64,000 bases of DNA from JAOAIV01 sp038849555 (GTDB lineage: Archaea > Thermoproteota > Bathyarchaeia > Bathyarchaeales > Bathycorpusculaceae), in contig JAWCMT010000003.1 of NCBI GenBank assembly GCA_038849555.1, positions 1 to 64,000 on the forward strand, read 5' to 3'. Below the pieces are notes generated by a model, which saw only the letters and a list, made by a program, of their open reading frames with translations, was not told where the DNA came from and did not search any database. Positions 41,835 through 50,536 of the stretch are shown here, one piece after another (the first letter of the stretch is position 1; the number at the start of each line of letters is the position of its first letter). The translations under genes and the position numbers were made by a program.

Positions 41835-42644
41835 ATGGCGGATAAAATTGCTGTGATAGGCGCTGGGATGATTGGCGGCGCCATCGTGAAAAGCCTGCTG
41901 AAAAGCGGTTACACAGGCAAGATTTTAGCCACGGATTATCAGCCAGAAAGGATTAAGGCGATGGAGGAGTTAGGCGTAGCGGCAACGAGGGATAACCATA
42001 AAGCTGCTGCGGACGCGGACATAGTTTTCGTCTGCGTTAAACCTGGCGACGTGGAGAAGGTTCTGAAGGAGATAAGCAAGGAAATTGCTGGTAAGCTTGT
42101 GATATCCACGGCTGCGACGGTGCCCTTAAAGTTTTACAAGCAGACAGTGCCCAATGCCAAGTTTGTTAGGATAATGCCTAACATCGCGGTTATGGTACAG
42201 GCGTCTTACACGGCTTACTGCTGCGGAGAAAACGTTACCCAAGAGGACAAGAAGAAGGTTAAGGCACTGTTGGATATGATGGGAATCTGCGAGGAAATCG
42301 ATGAGAAATATATGGATGCCATAACGGCTTTAACGGGCAGCGGACCCGGGTATCTCTCCATCATAATTGAGGCTTTAATGTACGCTGGATTAAAGGTTGG
42401 TTTGCCGCGGAACGTCGCCTTGTATGGCGCAGCCCAAGCGGTTCTGGGCACGGGCAAACTGGTCTTGGAGCTGCAGGAGCATCCTGCCCGAATAAAGGAT
42501 ATGGTTACAACACCCAACGGCACAACCATCGAGGCGATATATCAGCTTGAGGGCAGCTCAATTCGGCAGTCGCTTATGCGGGCGGTTGAGGAAGCCGCCA
42601 AGAAAAGCCAGCGCATTCGAGAAATGCTGGGCATGCCGCAGTAA
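41835..42644 (+). CDS. proC: pyrroline-5-carboxylate reductase
   Basis: A 269-residue NAD(P)H-dependent enzyme for the last step of proline synthesis. IAVIGAGMIGGAIVKSLLKSGY is the Rossmann start, and VFVCVKPGDVEKVLKEI, FVRIMPNIAVMVQASYTAYC and ALTGSGPGYLSIIIEALMYAGLKVGLPRN near 160-190 follow. MVTTPNGTTIEAIYQLE near 221 closes the dimer motif. All standard motifs are present. Cotranscription with the HAD gene 31 bases downstream is likely. Confidence 0.97.
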   Translation: MADKIAVIGAGMIGGAIVKSLLKSGYTGKILATDYQPERIKAMEELGVAATRDNHKAAADADIVFVCVKPGDVEKVLKEISKEIAGKLVISTAATVPLKFYKQTVPNAKFVRIMPNIAVMVQASYTAYCCGENVTQEDKKKVKALLDMMGICEEIDEKYMDAITALTGSGPGYLSIIIEALMYAGLKVGLPRNVALYGAAQAVLGTGKLVLELQEHPARIKDMVTTPNGTTIEAIYQLEGSSIRQSLMRAVEEAAKKSQRIREMLGMPQ

Positions 42645-42675
42645 CAACGCTTAAGCAGAGCGCGCGGGTTCAGTG

Positions 42676-43335
42676 ATGTATGAAGCGGTCATATTCGACT
42701 GGGATGGGACGCTGGCTGACACTAGACATGTGGTTGTGGCTTCTTTCCAAAAAGCGCTCAGAGATATTCAATGTGAAATAAGCGGCGACTTCATTGAGAA
42801 GCGTATTGGAATAGGTGCTGCGGAAACTTTTAGGGAGATATTGCGCTTCTCTAAGCGACCTTTTGATGAGGCGTTGATTAGGCTTCTTGTGGCGAAGAAG
42901 ATTCAGAACGAGATTGACTTGAGCGCGGATGTGCACTTATTCGATGGCTCGTTGGAGTTGCTGGAGCAGCTGCACGGCAGAGTCAAGTTGGGTTTGGCTT
43001 CCATGAACGACCGCGAAGTCATCGAGCACCTGCTTAAGACAACTAATACGCGGCGCTTTTTTGATGCAGTGCTTACAGCAGCTGATATAGCGCGGTCAAA
43101 GCCTGACCCCGAAATCTTCTTGAAATGCGCCTCTAAGCTGGGCATCAGCGCTGAAAAATGCGTGGTTTTTGAAGACTCGATTTTCGGCGTGAAGGCGGCT
43201 AAAGCGGCGGGGATGGCGTGCGTCGCGGTTACTACGGGCGTTTATCCGCGGGAGACGCTTGAGAAGGAGAAGCCTGATTTGGTTGTAGCTTCTTTGAGAG
43301 AAAGCGGCAAGATTCTTAGCTTCATTTTCCAGTAA
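42676..43335 (+). CDS. HAD-superfamily hydrolase (phosphoglycolate phosphatase-like)
   Basis: A 219-residue HAD protein: motif I VIFDWDGTLADTRHV at the N-terminus, motif II LGLASMNDRE near 109, and motif III/IV SKPDPEIFLKCASKLG...CVVFEDSIFGVKAAKAAGM near 140-175. The helical cap type is that of beta-phosphoglucomutase/phosphoglycolate phosphatase. Substrate not determinable. ATG 42676 is preceded by an in-frame GTG at 42673 that is equally possible. Confidence 0.9.
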   Translation: MYEAVIFDWDGTLADTRHVVVASFQKALRDIQCEISGDFIEKRIGIGAAETFREILRFSKRPFDEALIRLLVAKKIQNEIDLSADVHLFDGSLELLEQLHGRVKLGLASMNDREVIEHLLKTTNTRRFFDAVLTAADIARSKPDPEIFLKCASKLGISAEKCVVFEDSIFGVKAAKAAGMACVAVTTGVYPRETLEKEKPDLVVASLRESGKILSFIFQ

Positions 43336-43518
43336 TACTGCATACACTATTTTGGCTTTGATTCTCTCTATTCTTTCGGTTGCAGTCTTATCTGGCAAGC
43401 AATTCAGTTTTTATGTCATTTTCAGCTTTCTTGAAACAAATATTGACGTGGAGTAGAGGTTTGTTCCGCAAGTGTTATTAACGGTTGCAGCGCTAATAGT
43501 TAATTGCGGGAAGGGAGA

Positions 43519-43686
43519 ATGCGAGAGGACAGACTTGTTTCTATTACGCAGGTCACTTGCGACCATGCAAAACAGCGGAGCTACACGCAAACACGCTTCG
43601 ACATCCTAAACGGCTTCGAGATAACTCTGGTCAGATGCATCAACTGTCATAAGGTTCTATCCTTCGAAGCGAAGAAACTCCGCTGA
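43519..43686 (+). CDS. small Cys/His protein, unknown
   Basis: A 55-residue protein containing CDH near residue 13 and CINCH near 42, with basic residues, a possible zinc site. GGGAG lies just before ATG 43519; TTG 43504 is an alternative. No family recognised. It converges with the rhomboid gene. Confidence 0.45.
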   Translation: MREDRLVSITQVTCDHAKQRSYTQTRFDILNGFEITLVRCINCHKVLSFEAKKLR

Positions 43687-43707
43687 ACATGTCGTTTTTC
43701 GGCAGTT

Positions 43708-44355
43708 TTAGGAGAAGCCTATTGCTTGCAGAAGCTGCGGAATTAGCACAATGGCGATTATGAGATAGACAATGAATAGTGCTATGGTTATTAGTAGGTT
43801 GCGCAAGACGTTTTTGCCCCATGCTGCGCCGAAGGGCACACCGATGAGGAAGCCGATAACATGCGAAACGTAAGCGATGTTGCCCTCTACGCCGTAGTAG
43901 ACAGCGAAGACATTGTAGATGAAGTAGATGAGCGCTACAAGGCCGATGGGCATGAGGAATAGGAAGGAGAATTTTAGGGGTTTAACCAGCATGGCGACAG
44001 CGGCCAGTGTAAATATGGCGGCTGAAGCTCCGATTAGGAAGGTTTCCGGCGAATAGAAGAACACGCCCAAGAGGAACGAGAGCGTACCGCCGATGAAGAA
44101 GGCTGACAGCGTCTTTCCGGCGCCAAGCTCCTTCTCAAGCGTATTGCCGAAAACGAAGAGAAAAAGCATGTTGCCGAGCAAATGCGCGAGGTCGGCGTGG
44201 AGGAAAAGCGCCGTGGCTAAAGTCCATGCTCTGCCTTTGAGGAGGTTTTCACCGCTGAAAGCCAGCTGCGCCATGACTGCGTCCGGGTTTTCCGCGAGCC
44301 AAAGCAACAGCGAAGCCGCAATGCAGAGGAGGATTAGCAGATTAGTTTTGCTCAA
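43708..44355 (-). CDS. rhomboid-family intramembrane serine protease
   Basis: A 215-residue six-helix membrane protein. LFLHADLAHLLGNMLFLFVFG near residue 52 gives the HxxxxxHxxxN motif of helix 2, LIGASAAIFTLAAVA near 107 is the GxS catalytic serine of helix 4, and AYVSHVIGFLIGVPFG near 160 the catalytic histidine of helix 6. The catalytic dyad is intact. Substrates unknown. Confidence 0.93.
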   Translation of the reverse strand: MSKTNLLILLCIAASLLLWLAENPDAVMAQLAFSGENLLKGRAWTLATALFLHADLAHLLGNMLFLFVFGNTLEKELGAGKTLSAFFIGGTLSFLLGVFFYSPETFLIGASAAIFTLAAVAMLVKPLKFSFLFLMPIGLVALIYFIYNVFAVYYGVEGNIAYVSHVIGFLIGVPFGAAWGKNVLRNLLITIALFIVYLIIAIVLIPQLLQAIGFS

Positions 44356-44509
44356 GCCTATCCGCTTTTGTAATTGGCTGGAGATTTTTTAAAGCTTGCT
44401 TGGCAAACTGGCGTCATTCTGCACTGTTGTGCGCGGCACAGTTTATAGACCTTTCAATATAAAGAGTTCAAAATGCCTTTGGAAACGTAAACAGCCGATA
44501 GAAACTATA

Positions 44510-44560
44510 CCCTCTATAGGTTTCTGCATTGATTGGCTATTAGCCGCCAAATATGAAGGC
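44510..44560 (-). repeat. 51-bp dispersed repeat, copy B (palindromic core)
   Basis: Reverse-complement partner of 992-1042 with 50 of 51 bases identical, the one mismatch at the centre of the GGCTA-N-TAGCC palindrome. It lies in the 266-base gap between the rhomboid start and the DUF362 gene end. Flanks do not match copy A beyond about ten degenerate bases. Confidence 0.9.
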
Positions 44561-44621
44561 GCATCTATGTAATATAGCTTAATGTTTTCCAATTTTATTA
44601 AGGGTGTGTCTATTGGCTTGT

Positions 44622-45452
44622 TCAGTTTCTTTTGAACTGTTTGGTTACTTTTTCGATTTTTTCGCCCACGATTTGCGCTTCAATGCTTCCCAAGCCTTTT
44701 TGGCTGGCGCGTCTTATGTGGCTTATCTCGTGTGGATTGAACCCCATGGCTCGGCAGGCAGCGGCGTCAGTGGCTACTGGGTCTTTTCCCGCGATGATGA
44801 GGTTCATCTTTACTGGTGTGCCGTCTATGGGGCCTTTGCCTTCCATGCCCACGAAACCATCGATAACCGTTAGCGCGGGCTTAAGCACTGTGTTTATGTC
44901 AACTACTACTTTGCTTATGCCTTTCAAATGGTATTTGCCTTTAAATTTCTCAGGAAGCAGCCCGAACATGTTTTTCATGCCTAACGTTACGCCTGTGTCC
45001 ACATGTGTTTTTAGCTTAGCAGCGCTGATGACGGCGGATTCGGTAACGATTCGCGGCACAGTTATGCTCTTGAGCGCTTCTCCGTCAGGTATAGGAAGGG
45101 TAACCTTATCTTTAACGTGCCGCAGGTTAAGCCATTCAACACCGTTACGCTGGCACATGTCCTTCATACCCGTAACTTCGAAGGCTTTATCCGCGTTGGT
45201 GATGGTGGCATCCGACTCGACCACGTAGATTTTCACGGGCAACTCCTCAAGCTTCTTGATTATGGCCTCCACCACCACGGGGTCGGTTGTTGCCCCCGTA
45301 TCCCAAGTTTTGTTGGTTATGAAGTTAACTTTGATGAGCACTTTATCGTAGCCGACAAGAGCGCTCTTATAGTCGATCAGGTCCAAGGCTTTGAAAACTG
45401 GTGCATGACCCCGGTCGCCTTTAACAACAGCTACAACGGGAAGCTCTGGCAT
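44622..45452 (-). CDS. DUF362 domain protein
   Basis: A 276-residue DUF362 protein. KVLIKVNFITNKTWDTGATTDPVVVEAIIKKL near 40-70, TESAVISAAKLKTHVDTGVTLGMKNMFGLLP near 136-166 and IDGFVGMEGKGP...VKMNLIIAGKDPVATDAAACRAMGF near 198-240 are family motifs. There is no ferredoxin domain. The family is of unknown function, often near anaerobic or iron-sulfur genes. ATG 45452 is chosen because a minus-strand TATA-like ATTTTTTATA (about 45476-45486) predicts a transcript starting within a few bases of it. It is 37 bases beyond mfnE and may have this private promoter. Confidence 0.85.
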   Translation of the reverse strand: MPELPVVAVVKGDRGHAPVFKALDLIDYKSALVGYDKVLIKVNFITNKTWDTGATTDPVVVEAIIKKLEELPVKIYVVESDATITNADKAFEVTGMKDMCQRNGVEWLNLRHVKDKVTLPIPDGEALKSITVPRIVTESAVISAAKLKTHVDTGVTLGMKNMFGLLPEKFKGKYHLKGISKVVVDINTVLKPALTVIDGFVGMEGKGPIDGTPVKMNLIIAGKDPVATDAAACRAMGFNPHEISHIRRASQKGLGSIEAQIVGEKIEKVTKQFKRN

Positions 45453-45489
45453 ACACATATACACTCATGCTTGCCTATAAAAAATAGTG

Positions 45490-46164
45490 TTATTTTCCCG
45501 GAGCGATAAGTGTGCAAATAGTGTGTTGACCGGCCAAGATGGCGGCTACTCTTTCAGGATAGTTCCCGTTAACTACGTAGCACTTTATTGGCGATTCTAA
45601 AAGCAGCTTAGGCAAGTGACGGTCAACGCTGGTTCGCTTATTCAGCCTTAGCAACTCCTCGGCTGATAATCGCTCTATACGCGCTGTATCCGCGTACTGT
45701 TTTGGGTCGTCTGTGAAAATGCCATCCACATCAGTAGCCAGCAACAGTTTGGCTGCGCCCAAGCGGCTGGCAACATAAGCGGCAATGGAGTCTGAAGTGA
45801 CATCCCAAGAATTCTCCAAAGAATCTTCCTTGAACATTAGCCGCGATGGCAAAAAGATGGGCGCAGCGCCGGTCTCTGCCAGCTGCCGCGCTTTGCTGAG
45901 CAGGTATGTCGCAACCGAGTTTGGAATTAACTGCGTCAGCGCTAGCCCATATTGGTCCATGGCTAGAATCGCCATTCTATGCGCGAGCATGCTGGACAAA
46001 GCGAAGCGCCTATCAAAATCTCTCACAATGTCAGCGAATCGCCCGCCGCCCGGCACAACCGTGATAGCGTATTTCCTTGATAGCTCGCTTAGCTGAGTGC
46101 ATAACGCTTTCAGCTGCGCCGGGTTCTCGGCTAGGCTGCCGCCTACTTTTATCACTGCTTCCAT
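45490..46164 (-). CDS. mfnE: methanofuran biosynthesis kinase MfnE
   Basis: A 224-residue amino-acid-kinase-fold protein. EAVIKVGGSLAE (residues 2-13) holds the phosphate lysine, VVPGGGRFADIVRDFD near 36, MDQYGLAL near 70 and LLLATDVDGIFTDDPKQY near 139 the nucleotide site. It matches the MfnE type ([5-(aminomethyl)furan-3-yl]methyl phosphate kinase), which makes the diphosphate that MfnF joins to the tyramine-glutamate unit. It overlaps mfnF by 13 bases and is the last gene of the mfn operon. Confidence 0.88.
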   Translation of the reverse strand: MEAVIKVGGSLAENPAQLKALCTQLSELSRKYAITVVPGGGRFADIVRDFDRRFALSSMLAHRMAILAMDQYGLALTQLIPNSVATYLLSKARQLAETGAAPIFLPSRLMFKEDSLENSWDVTSDSIAAYVASRLGAAKLLLATDVDGIFTDDPKQYADTARIERLSAEELLRLNKRTSVDRHLPKLLLESPIKCYVVNGNYPERVAAILAGQHTICTLIAPGK

Positions 46165-47213
46165 TTGATGATTCGCCCTTCAAGTTTGCTTGCCATCATC
46201 AACGCGACGCCAACAGCAGGCGACGCCACGGTTGCATCGCCACTTAGCAGTTCGCCAAGGTCGATGATTTTATCCGCGCCGATTTTTTCCGCAGCCGCTC
46301 TTGCAAGAAAGTTCTTGCCGATGCCTGTGACGACGACTGGAACTTCACCGTTTGCAAGCGCTTTTACCCGTGAATAAACCTCGTTGAGTCCCTCGGCGAC
46401 TTGTTCAACCTGCTTGCTGTAAATGTAGCGTGCCATCTCAAGAAGCTCCTGCTCGGTTAGCATCTCAATGTCTGCGCAGACAACGCGTGCAAGCCGCGCC
46501 ATAGCTTCATGCAGTGTTTTCCCTCGGCCATCCGCAGTTTCTGAAGTGTACTCCTTAGTCGTGATGTTGCCCAAGATTAGATGCACATCGCCGGACTGCG
46601 CAAACAGTTCAGATGAAACCCGTGCGCGGCCGTTTCTAATCGGAACAGAGCGTACAATTGAGGCGACGTTGGTTCGCAGTGTGCCCGTGTAAACAAGCTC
46701 GCCGCATTTTAGCTTCTCAAGGTCAGTTTTACCCGCTGCGGCAACGCGCCCGTCAACGATGGGGATTATGCTGGTGCTTGTGCTTCCAATGTCCACTATG
46801 ACGCAGGTTTTTATTAACTGAGAAACCATCCAGCCCGTCGCAGCCCAATTAGCCGCGGCTACGCGAAGCGGCTCCATTTTCGCTGAGTCTATGGGCCTTA
46901 AAGTGGCGTCCACGTCTAAAACGAAGATTGGCACATCCGCAAACGCCTCAGACGTGCATGTTAGGAGGTGGTTGACGCCTTCACGTTTCGTTTGATAAGC
47001 ATCCGATAACTCAGCAGTCATAGTTACGCCGACACCGTCAAGCTGTGCTGCACCGCTTAACCGCTTCTTCAACGCCAGAAGCACATTGACAAGCTTGCCC
47101 TTATCCTTCCACACTGGGAAATATTCACTTGCCGTTTTAAGCTCCGCTACCTCGCCATCCTTGGTGCATAAGAAAGCCGCCTTGGTATTGGCGCCGCCAA
47201 TATCCAAACCCAT
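46152..47213 (-). CDS. mfnF: methanofuran biosynthesis synthase MfnF
   Basis: A 353-residue hydantoinase/oxoprolinase-like ASKHA protein: GLDIGGANTKAAFL at the N-terminus, GVGVTMTAELSDAYQTKREGV near 60, VIVDIGSTSTSIIPI near 138, VVTGIGKNFLARAA near 298. This is the family once called H4MPT-linked C1 transfer pathway protein, now MfnF, which couples the aminomethylfuran diphosphate to glutamyl-tyramine. It starts 14 bases after mfnD. Confidence 0.9.
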   Translation of the reverse strand: MGLDIGGANTKAAFLCTKDGEVAELKTASEYFPVWKDKGKLVNVLLALKKRLSGAAQLDGVGVTMTAELSDAYQTKREGVNHLLTCTSEAFADVPIFVLDVDATLRPIDSAKMEPLRVAAANWAATGWMVSQLIKTCVIVDIGSTSTSIIPIVDGRVAAAGKTDLEKLKCGELVYTGTLRTNVASIVRSVPIRNGRARVSSELFAQSGDVHLILGNITTKEYTSETADGRGKTLHEAMARLARVVCADIEMLTEQELLEMARYIYSKQVEQVAEGLNEVYSRVKALANGEVPVVVTGIGKNFLARAAAEKIGADKIIDLGELLSGDATVASPAVGVALMMASKLEGRIIKWKQ

Positions 47214-47227
47214 AACGTTAACCAGCG

Positions 47228-48457
47228 CTATTCGCCTCCCTGCGCCGCTTCGAAAACGCGTTTTTCAGCTTCGCGAAACCTTGCAGCCGCGGCGTTCACT
47301 GTGGCTCCATAAGCGGAAATAAGCGCGCACGCTCTGCTGTTTGAAAGCGGAAAAGGCGGAGCAACAACCTCGCTTATCGCATACATTGCCTGAAGGGCTT
47401 TCGACGTTGGCGGCGGCAGCTCAACCTTCGAGAAAAGGGCGTACCCGCATGTTTGCACACTGGTTGGCAGCTGCCGTTTTAGGACAGCGTTTACAATGAC
47501 CTCTGCGGGGTTAAAGTTGACAATACGTCGCAGTCCAACGTAGGAGGTGGTTAATCGCGGGTTAACCTCGACTACAAAGGCTTCATCGTTGGTCAGAATC
47601 AAATCTACCCCGACATATCCTTTGAGACCACGGAAAGATTTAACAATTTTTTCCGCCGTTGCAAACGCCTTAGACCGCAGTGAATCCTCAAAAGGTGCTA
47701 GACCGCCGCGGTAGCTTGAAGTTGCATCAGGCGTTCCGAGCTCGATGTCTTGGCGATTCAGGCTTATTGGCATGACATCTCGGCCAGTGGTGATTAAGCT
47801 AACGCTGACAGCCGCGCCGCGGATGAACTCTTGAACCAGAAAATGCTTACTCACACATTCCCACAGGATTTTGGCCATTGCCGCGACTATTTGCTGCTCA
47901 TTTCTGACGAGGCTCAAGCCGCCGCAGCTAACATCACATGAAGGCTTAAACACTAAAGGAAAACGCAGTTTTCCCCTGACAGCCCGCTTAACCTCATCCA
48001 CAGCCGCATCTGCGCTGAACACCACTGTTTCAGGCGTAGGCACGTCGTTTTCGCTTAATAATTCATGGAGAAAGGCCTTATCGGCAACTTTACCTATGAC
48101 ACTGGCTTCACAGTTCAGCGAGACACCGCCTGCTTGCTCAACTAGTTCCAGAAGCGACTGCAACACACCTTCAGATTCCGGCGCGATTACATAAACGGCG
48201 TCAGCAGAAGACGCGTTTCTGCAGATTACCTCTTGGGCCTCATGCGGCGCCAAGACGGGCACTATGCAGTCAACATCGAGAGGCGGCTTTAACTTTGCAA
48301 TTCGCGAATCAAGTAACGCAGTCACATGGTGCTCTGCGGCTTTGAAATCTGCCGCCAAACTGCGCAACATGCTGAAGCCTTCACTTAACACGCTTGGCGG
48401 AATTGGCGTGCCAGCAAAGCCTCCGCCAGAAACGTGCTCGTAAATTAGAACCTTCAA
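47228..48457 (-). CDS. mfnD: tyramine-L-glutamate ligase MfnD (ATP-grasp)
   Basis: A 409-residue ATP-grasp enzyme. MKVLIYEHVSGGGFAG is the typical MfnD N-terminus, VADKAFLHELLSENDVPTPET and FPLVFKPSCDVSCGGLSLV near 170 give the ATP loop, and GYVGVDLILTNDEAFVVEVNPRLTTSYVGL near 285 the metal-binding site. It adds glutamate to tyramine in methanofuran synthesis. Its start overlaps the end of mfnA by four bases. Confidence 0.9.
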   Translation of the reverse strand: MKVLIYEHVSGGGFAGTPIPPSVLSEGFSMLRSLAADFKAAEHHVTALLDSRIAKLKPPLDVDCIVPVLAPHEAQEVICRNASSADAVYVIAPESEGVLQSLLELVEQAGGVSLNCEASVIGKVADKAFLHELLSENDVPTPETVVFSADAAVDEVKRAVRGKLRFPLVFKPSCDVSCGGLSLVRNEQQIVAAMAKILWECVSKHFLVQEFIRGAAVSVSLITTGRDVMPISLNRQDIELGTPDATSSYRGGLAPFEDSLRSKAFATAEKIVKSFRGLKGYVGVDLILTNDEAFVVEVNPRLTTSYVGLRRIVNFNPAEVIVNAVLKRQLPTSVQTCGYALFSKVELPPPTSKALQAMYAISEVVAPPFPLSNSRACALISAYGATVNAAAARFREAEKRVFEAAQGGE

Positions 48458-49641
48458 ATCCTCGCCTCGCGGGCATTATGGTTTTGAACCGCCGCGTTTG
48501 GCTGGGCGATTTGGCGCAAAGCATCCAGAAACTCCACGGCATGCCGCCTTTTCAAATGTGGCATAACCACAACTCTGATGCAGTCAAGACGCGGAATATA
48601 GGATACGAACCAGCCGCGCTGCCGTAGTCTTTCGCACAATTGCTTTGCATCTGCGGCTTTAAAAGCCACGATGTTCAACTGTGGCTGAGCGACAAGCGTG
48701 AAGCCTAAAGCCTCAAGCCGCGAGGACAAAAACTTTGTTAGCCGCATACAGCGCTGAATTGTTTTTTTGAAGCCTTCGCGACCTAAATGCTCAAAAACTG
48801 CCCATGTAGCCGCTGCAGAAGCACCTGACCTTGTGCCCGCAAACGTGTACTGCCACTCTTCAGTCAGGTAAGGCGTTTCCGTTTTGATGTGCTCTAGAAA
48901 TGTGCTGTCGCGGAATAGGATGCCGCCTGCGGGAATAGGCGTCATACCCATTTTATGCGGGTCAACAGTGATGGATTTTACGCCTTCCAAGCGGAAGTCA
49001 AATTCTTTGGCTTCGTAGCCAAGGTCGTTTAGGAATGGGATTATTAGGCCGCCGAAGGCTGCATCCACATGCAAGTGAACGCCGTGAGCCGCGGCAATCG
49101 CGGAGAGCTTGTCAATTGGGTCAACTGCTCCTAGCTCAGTGGTCCCCGCCGTGCCGATGATGGCGACAGTGTTCCGCGAAATGCATTTCTCTATGGATGA
49201 TGGCTTAACGCGGTATGCGTCGTCTAAACTTGCATAGACAGGTTTTAGCCCAAGCAAGTTGCAGATTTTCTTGAAGGAAAAATGCGCAGATTCTGGCAGA
49301 ACAACCTCAGGAGCATGTACGCCAGCCATGTTTCTCGCCGCCCATAGCGCCAGCAGATTCGCCTCTGTGCCGCCTGACACAATGAAGCCAACGCTGTTTT
49401 CGCCGTTAAGGAGCGCCGCGAGCCGCTGAATAGCTTCTTTTTCCAGCTTTAGGCTGCCGGGGAATAATCCTGCATCTCCAAGGTTAGCGCTTAAAAACCA
49501 GCGGTGCGCTGTTCGCGCTATTCCATGCGGTTCAGTGCACATTGCGCATAGGATTCTGCCATCCTCATAACGTCGGTCTTGTTCCAGAAACTTTTTCAGC
49601 TCAGCCAGCACCGCTTTTCGGCTAAGCCCCTTATCACGCAT
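48454..49641 (-). CDS. mfnA: L-tyrosine decarboxylase MfnA
   Basis: A 395-residue PLP-dependent group II decarboxylase. GFIVSGGTEANLLALWAARN near residue 83, GTAGTTELGAVDPIDKLSAI near 164, HVDAAFGGLIIPFL near 192 and SITVDPHKMGMTPIPAGGIL near 229 (PLP lysine in HK) are all present. It gives tyramine for methanofuran; aspartate decarboxylation to beta-alanine (for CoA) is a known second activity of this family. It starts two bases after mfnB. Confidence 0.93.
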   Translation of the reverse strand: MRDKGLSRKAVLAELKKFLEQDRRYEDGRILCAMCTEPHGIARTAHRWFLSANLGDAGLFPGSLKLEKEAIQRLAALLNGENSVGFIVSGGTEANLLALWAARNMAGVHAPEVVLPESAHFSFKKICNLLGLKPVYASLDDAYRVKPSSIEKCISRNTVAIIGTAGTTELGAVDPIDKLSAIAAAHGVHLHVDAAFGGLIIPFLNDLGYEAKEFDFRLEGVKSITVDPHKMGMTPIPAGGILFRDSTFLEHIKTETPYLTEEWQYTFAGTRSGASAAATWAVFEHLGREGFKKTIQRCMRLTKFLSSRLEALGFTLVAQPQLNIVAFKAADAKQLCERLRQRGWFVSYIPRLDCIRVVVMPHLKRRHAVEFLDALRQIAQPNAAVQNHNAREARI

Positions 49642-49643
49642 GA

Positions 49644-50399
49644 TTAAAACTCCTTGGGCTTTGGTGCGGTCTTTGCCTCTGCGCGTCTGACTACCTCAAC
49701 AAGCTCCTGGACTCTTTTTCTAGTAATTCTGCCGTTTACTCGGTCGTTTTGTGTGCATGCAGCGCCTCTTAAGCCAGCCACATCAGCGCCTAAAGCGTAA
49801 ACAACAGGCAAGTCTTCTTTTCTCAGTGAGCCAGCTAATGCCGCTTCTAAACGGTAATTGTGTGCTGCCTCAACGAAGCGCGTAAGCTGCTCCATTGTTA
49901 GGAAGTCGAAGAGGCGTTTGCCATCTTTAACTGCCGTGTCAAGCATGGCCACGTCAGCTTGGGCTTTATAGGCTATCTCGGGCACGAGCAACGGGTCGAT
50001 TGCGCAGGCTCTTTCAGCGTCAGCGTAGCCGGCGGCAACCACTTTGATGGAAGAAGCAAATTCCTTGACCGCCCTTACAATGTGCTGCATGAGGTAAACG
50101 GCTTCTTTAGGCGTTTTCAACCCGCAGAGTCCAGCTTTGACGTAGTTTACGCCTGTTGACGCCGCGCCACGAGCAGCCAATGACGCCGCGCCTGGCAGAT
50201 TAGGCAACTCGCCTATGGTGCAGCTTACTTCAACGTTTGCTGGTGCAAGCTCTCGGATGCGCTTTATTACCCATGGGAAGTTGGCGCCTAACGCGCCTTC
50301 ACGCGGGTTCTTGACGTCAATTATGTCGGCGCCTCCGAGGATGACTTCCACGGCTTCTGCTTCGTTCATTGGGCTTATTAGTAGCTTCAATTTAATCAT
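49644..50399 (-). CDS. mfnB: (5-formylfuran-3-yl)methyl phosphate synthase MfnB
   Basis: A 251-residue TIM-barrel enzyme (DUF556). LKLLISPMNEAEAVEVILGGADIIDVKNPREGALGANFPWVI at the N-terminus holds the Schiff-base lysine in DVKNP. NYVKAGLCGL near 86, DTAVKDGKRLFDFL near 154 and LAGSLRKEDLP near 190 are further signatures. It condenses two glyceraldehyde-3-phosphate molecules into the furan ring. First gene of the mfnBADFE operon, with a TATA-like ACTTTAAAGG about 25 bases upstream. Confidence 0.93.
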   Translation of the reverse strand: MIKLKLLISPMNEAEAVEVILGGADIIDVKNPREGALGANFPWVIKRIRELAPANVEVSCTIGELPNLPGAASLAARGAASTGVNYVKAGLCGLKTPKEAVYLMQHIVRAVKEFASSIKVVAAGYADAERACAIDPLLVPEIAYKAQADVAMLDTAVKDGKRLFDFLTMEQLTRFVEAAHNYRLEAALAGSLRKEDLPVVYALGADVAGLRGAACTQNDRVNGRITRKRVQELVEVVRRAEAKTAPKPKEF

Positions 50400-50496
50400 A
50401 TTGAAGCGGAATTCCTAAACCTTTAAAGTTTTTGTCACCAGCACCCTATATAAGGATGTTGCCGTAGCCAGAAGCAGCTAATAAGGGGTAACTTTT

Positions 50497-50505
50497 CTAT
50501 ATAAT
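50497..50505 (+). promoter_or_regulatory. TATA box of the HisA-related gene
   Basis: CTATATAAT about 35 bases ahead of the TTG start at 50537 predicts transcription from about 50525, giving a very short leader with the AGAGGA ribosome site. Confidence 0.5.
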
Positions 50506-50536
50506 CAAGCGCAACCACAGCCTAGAGGAAAAACCC

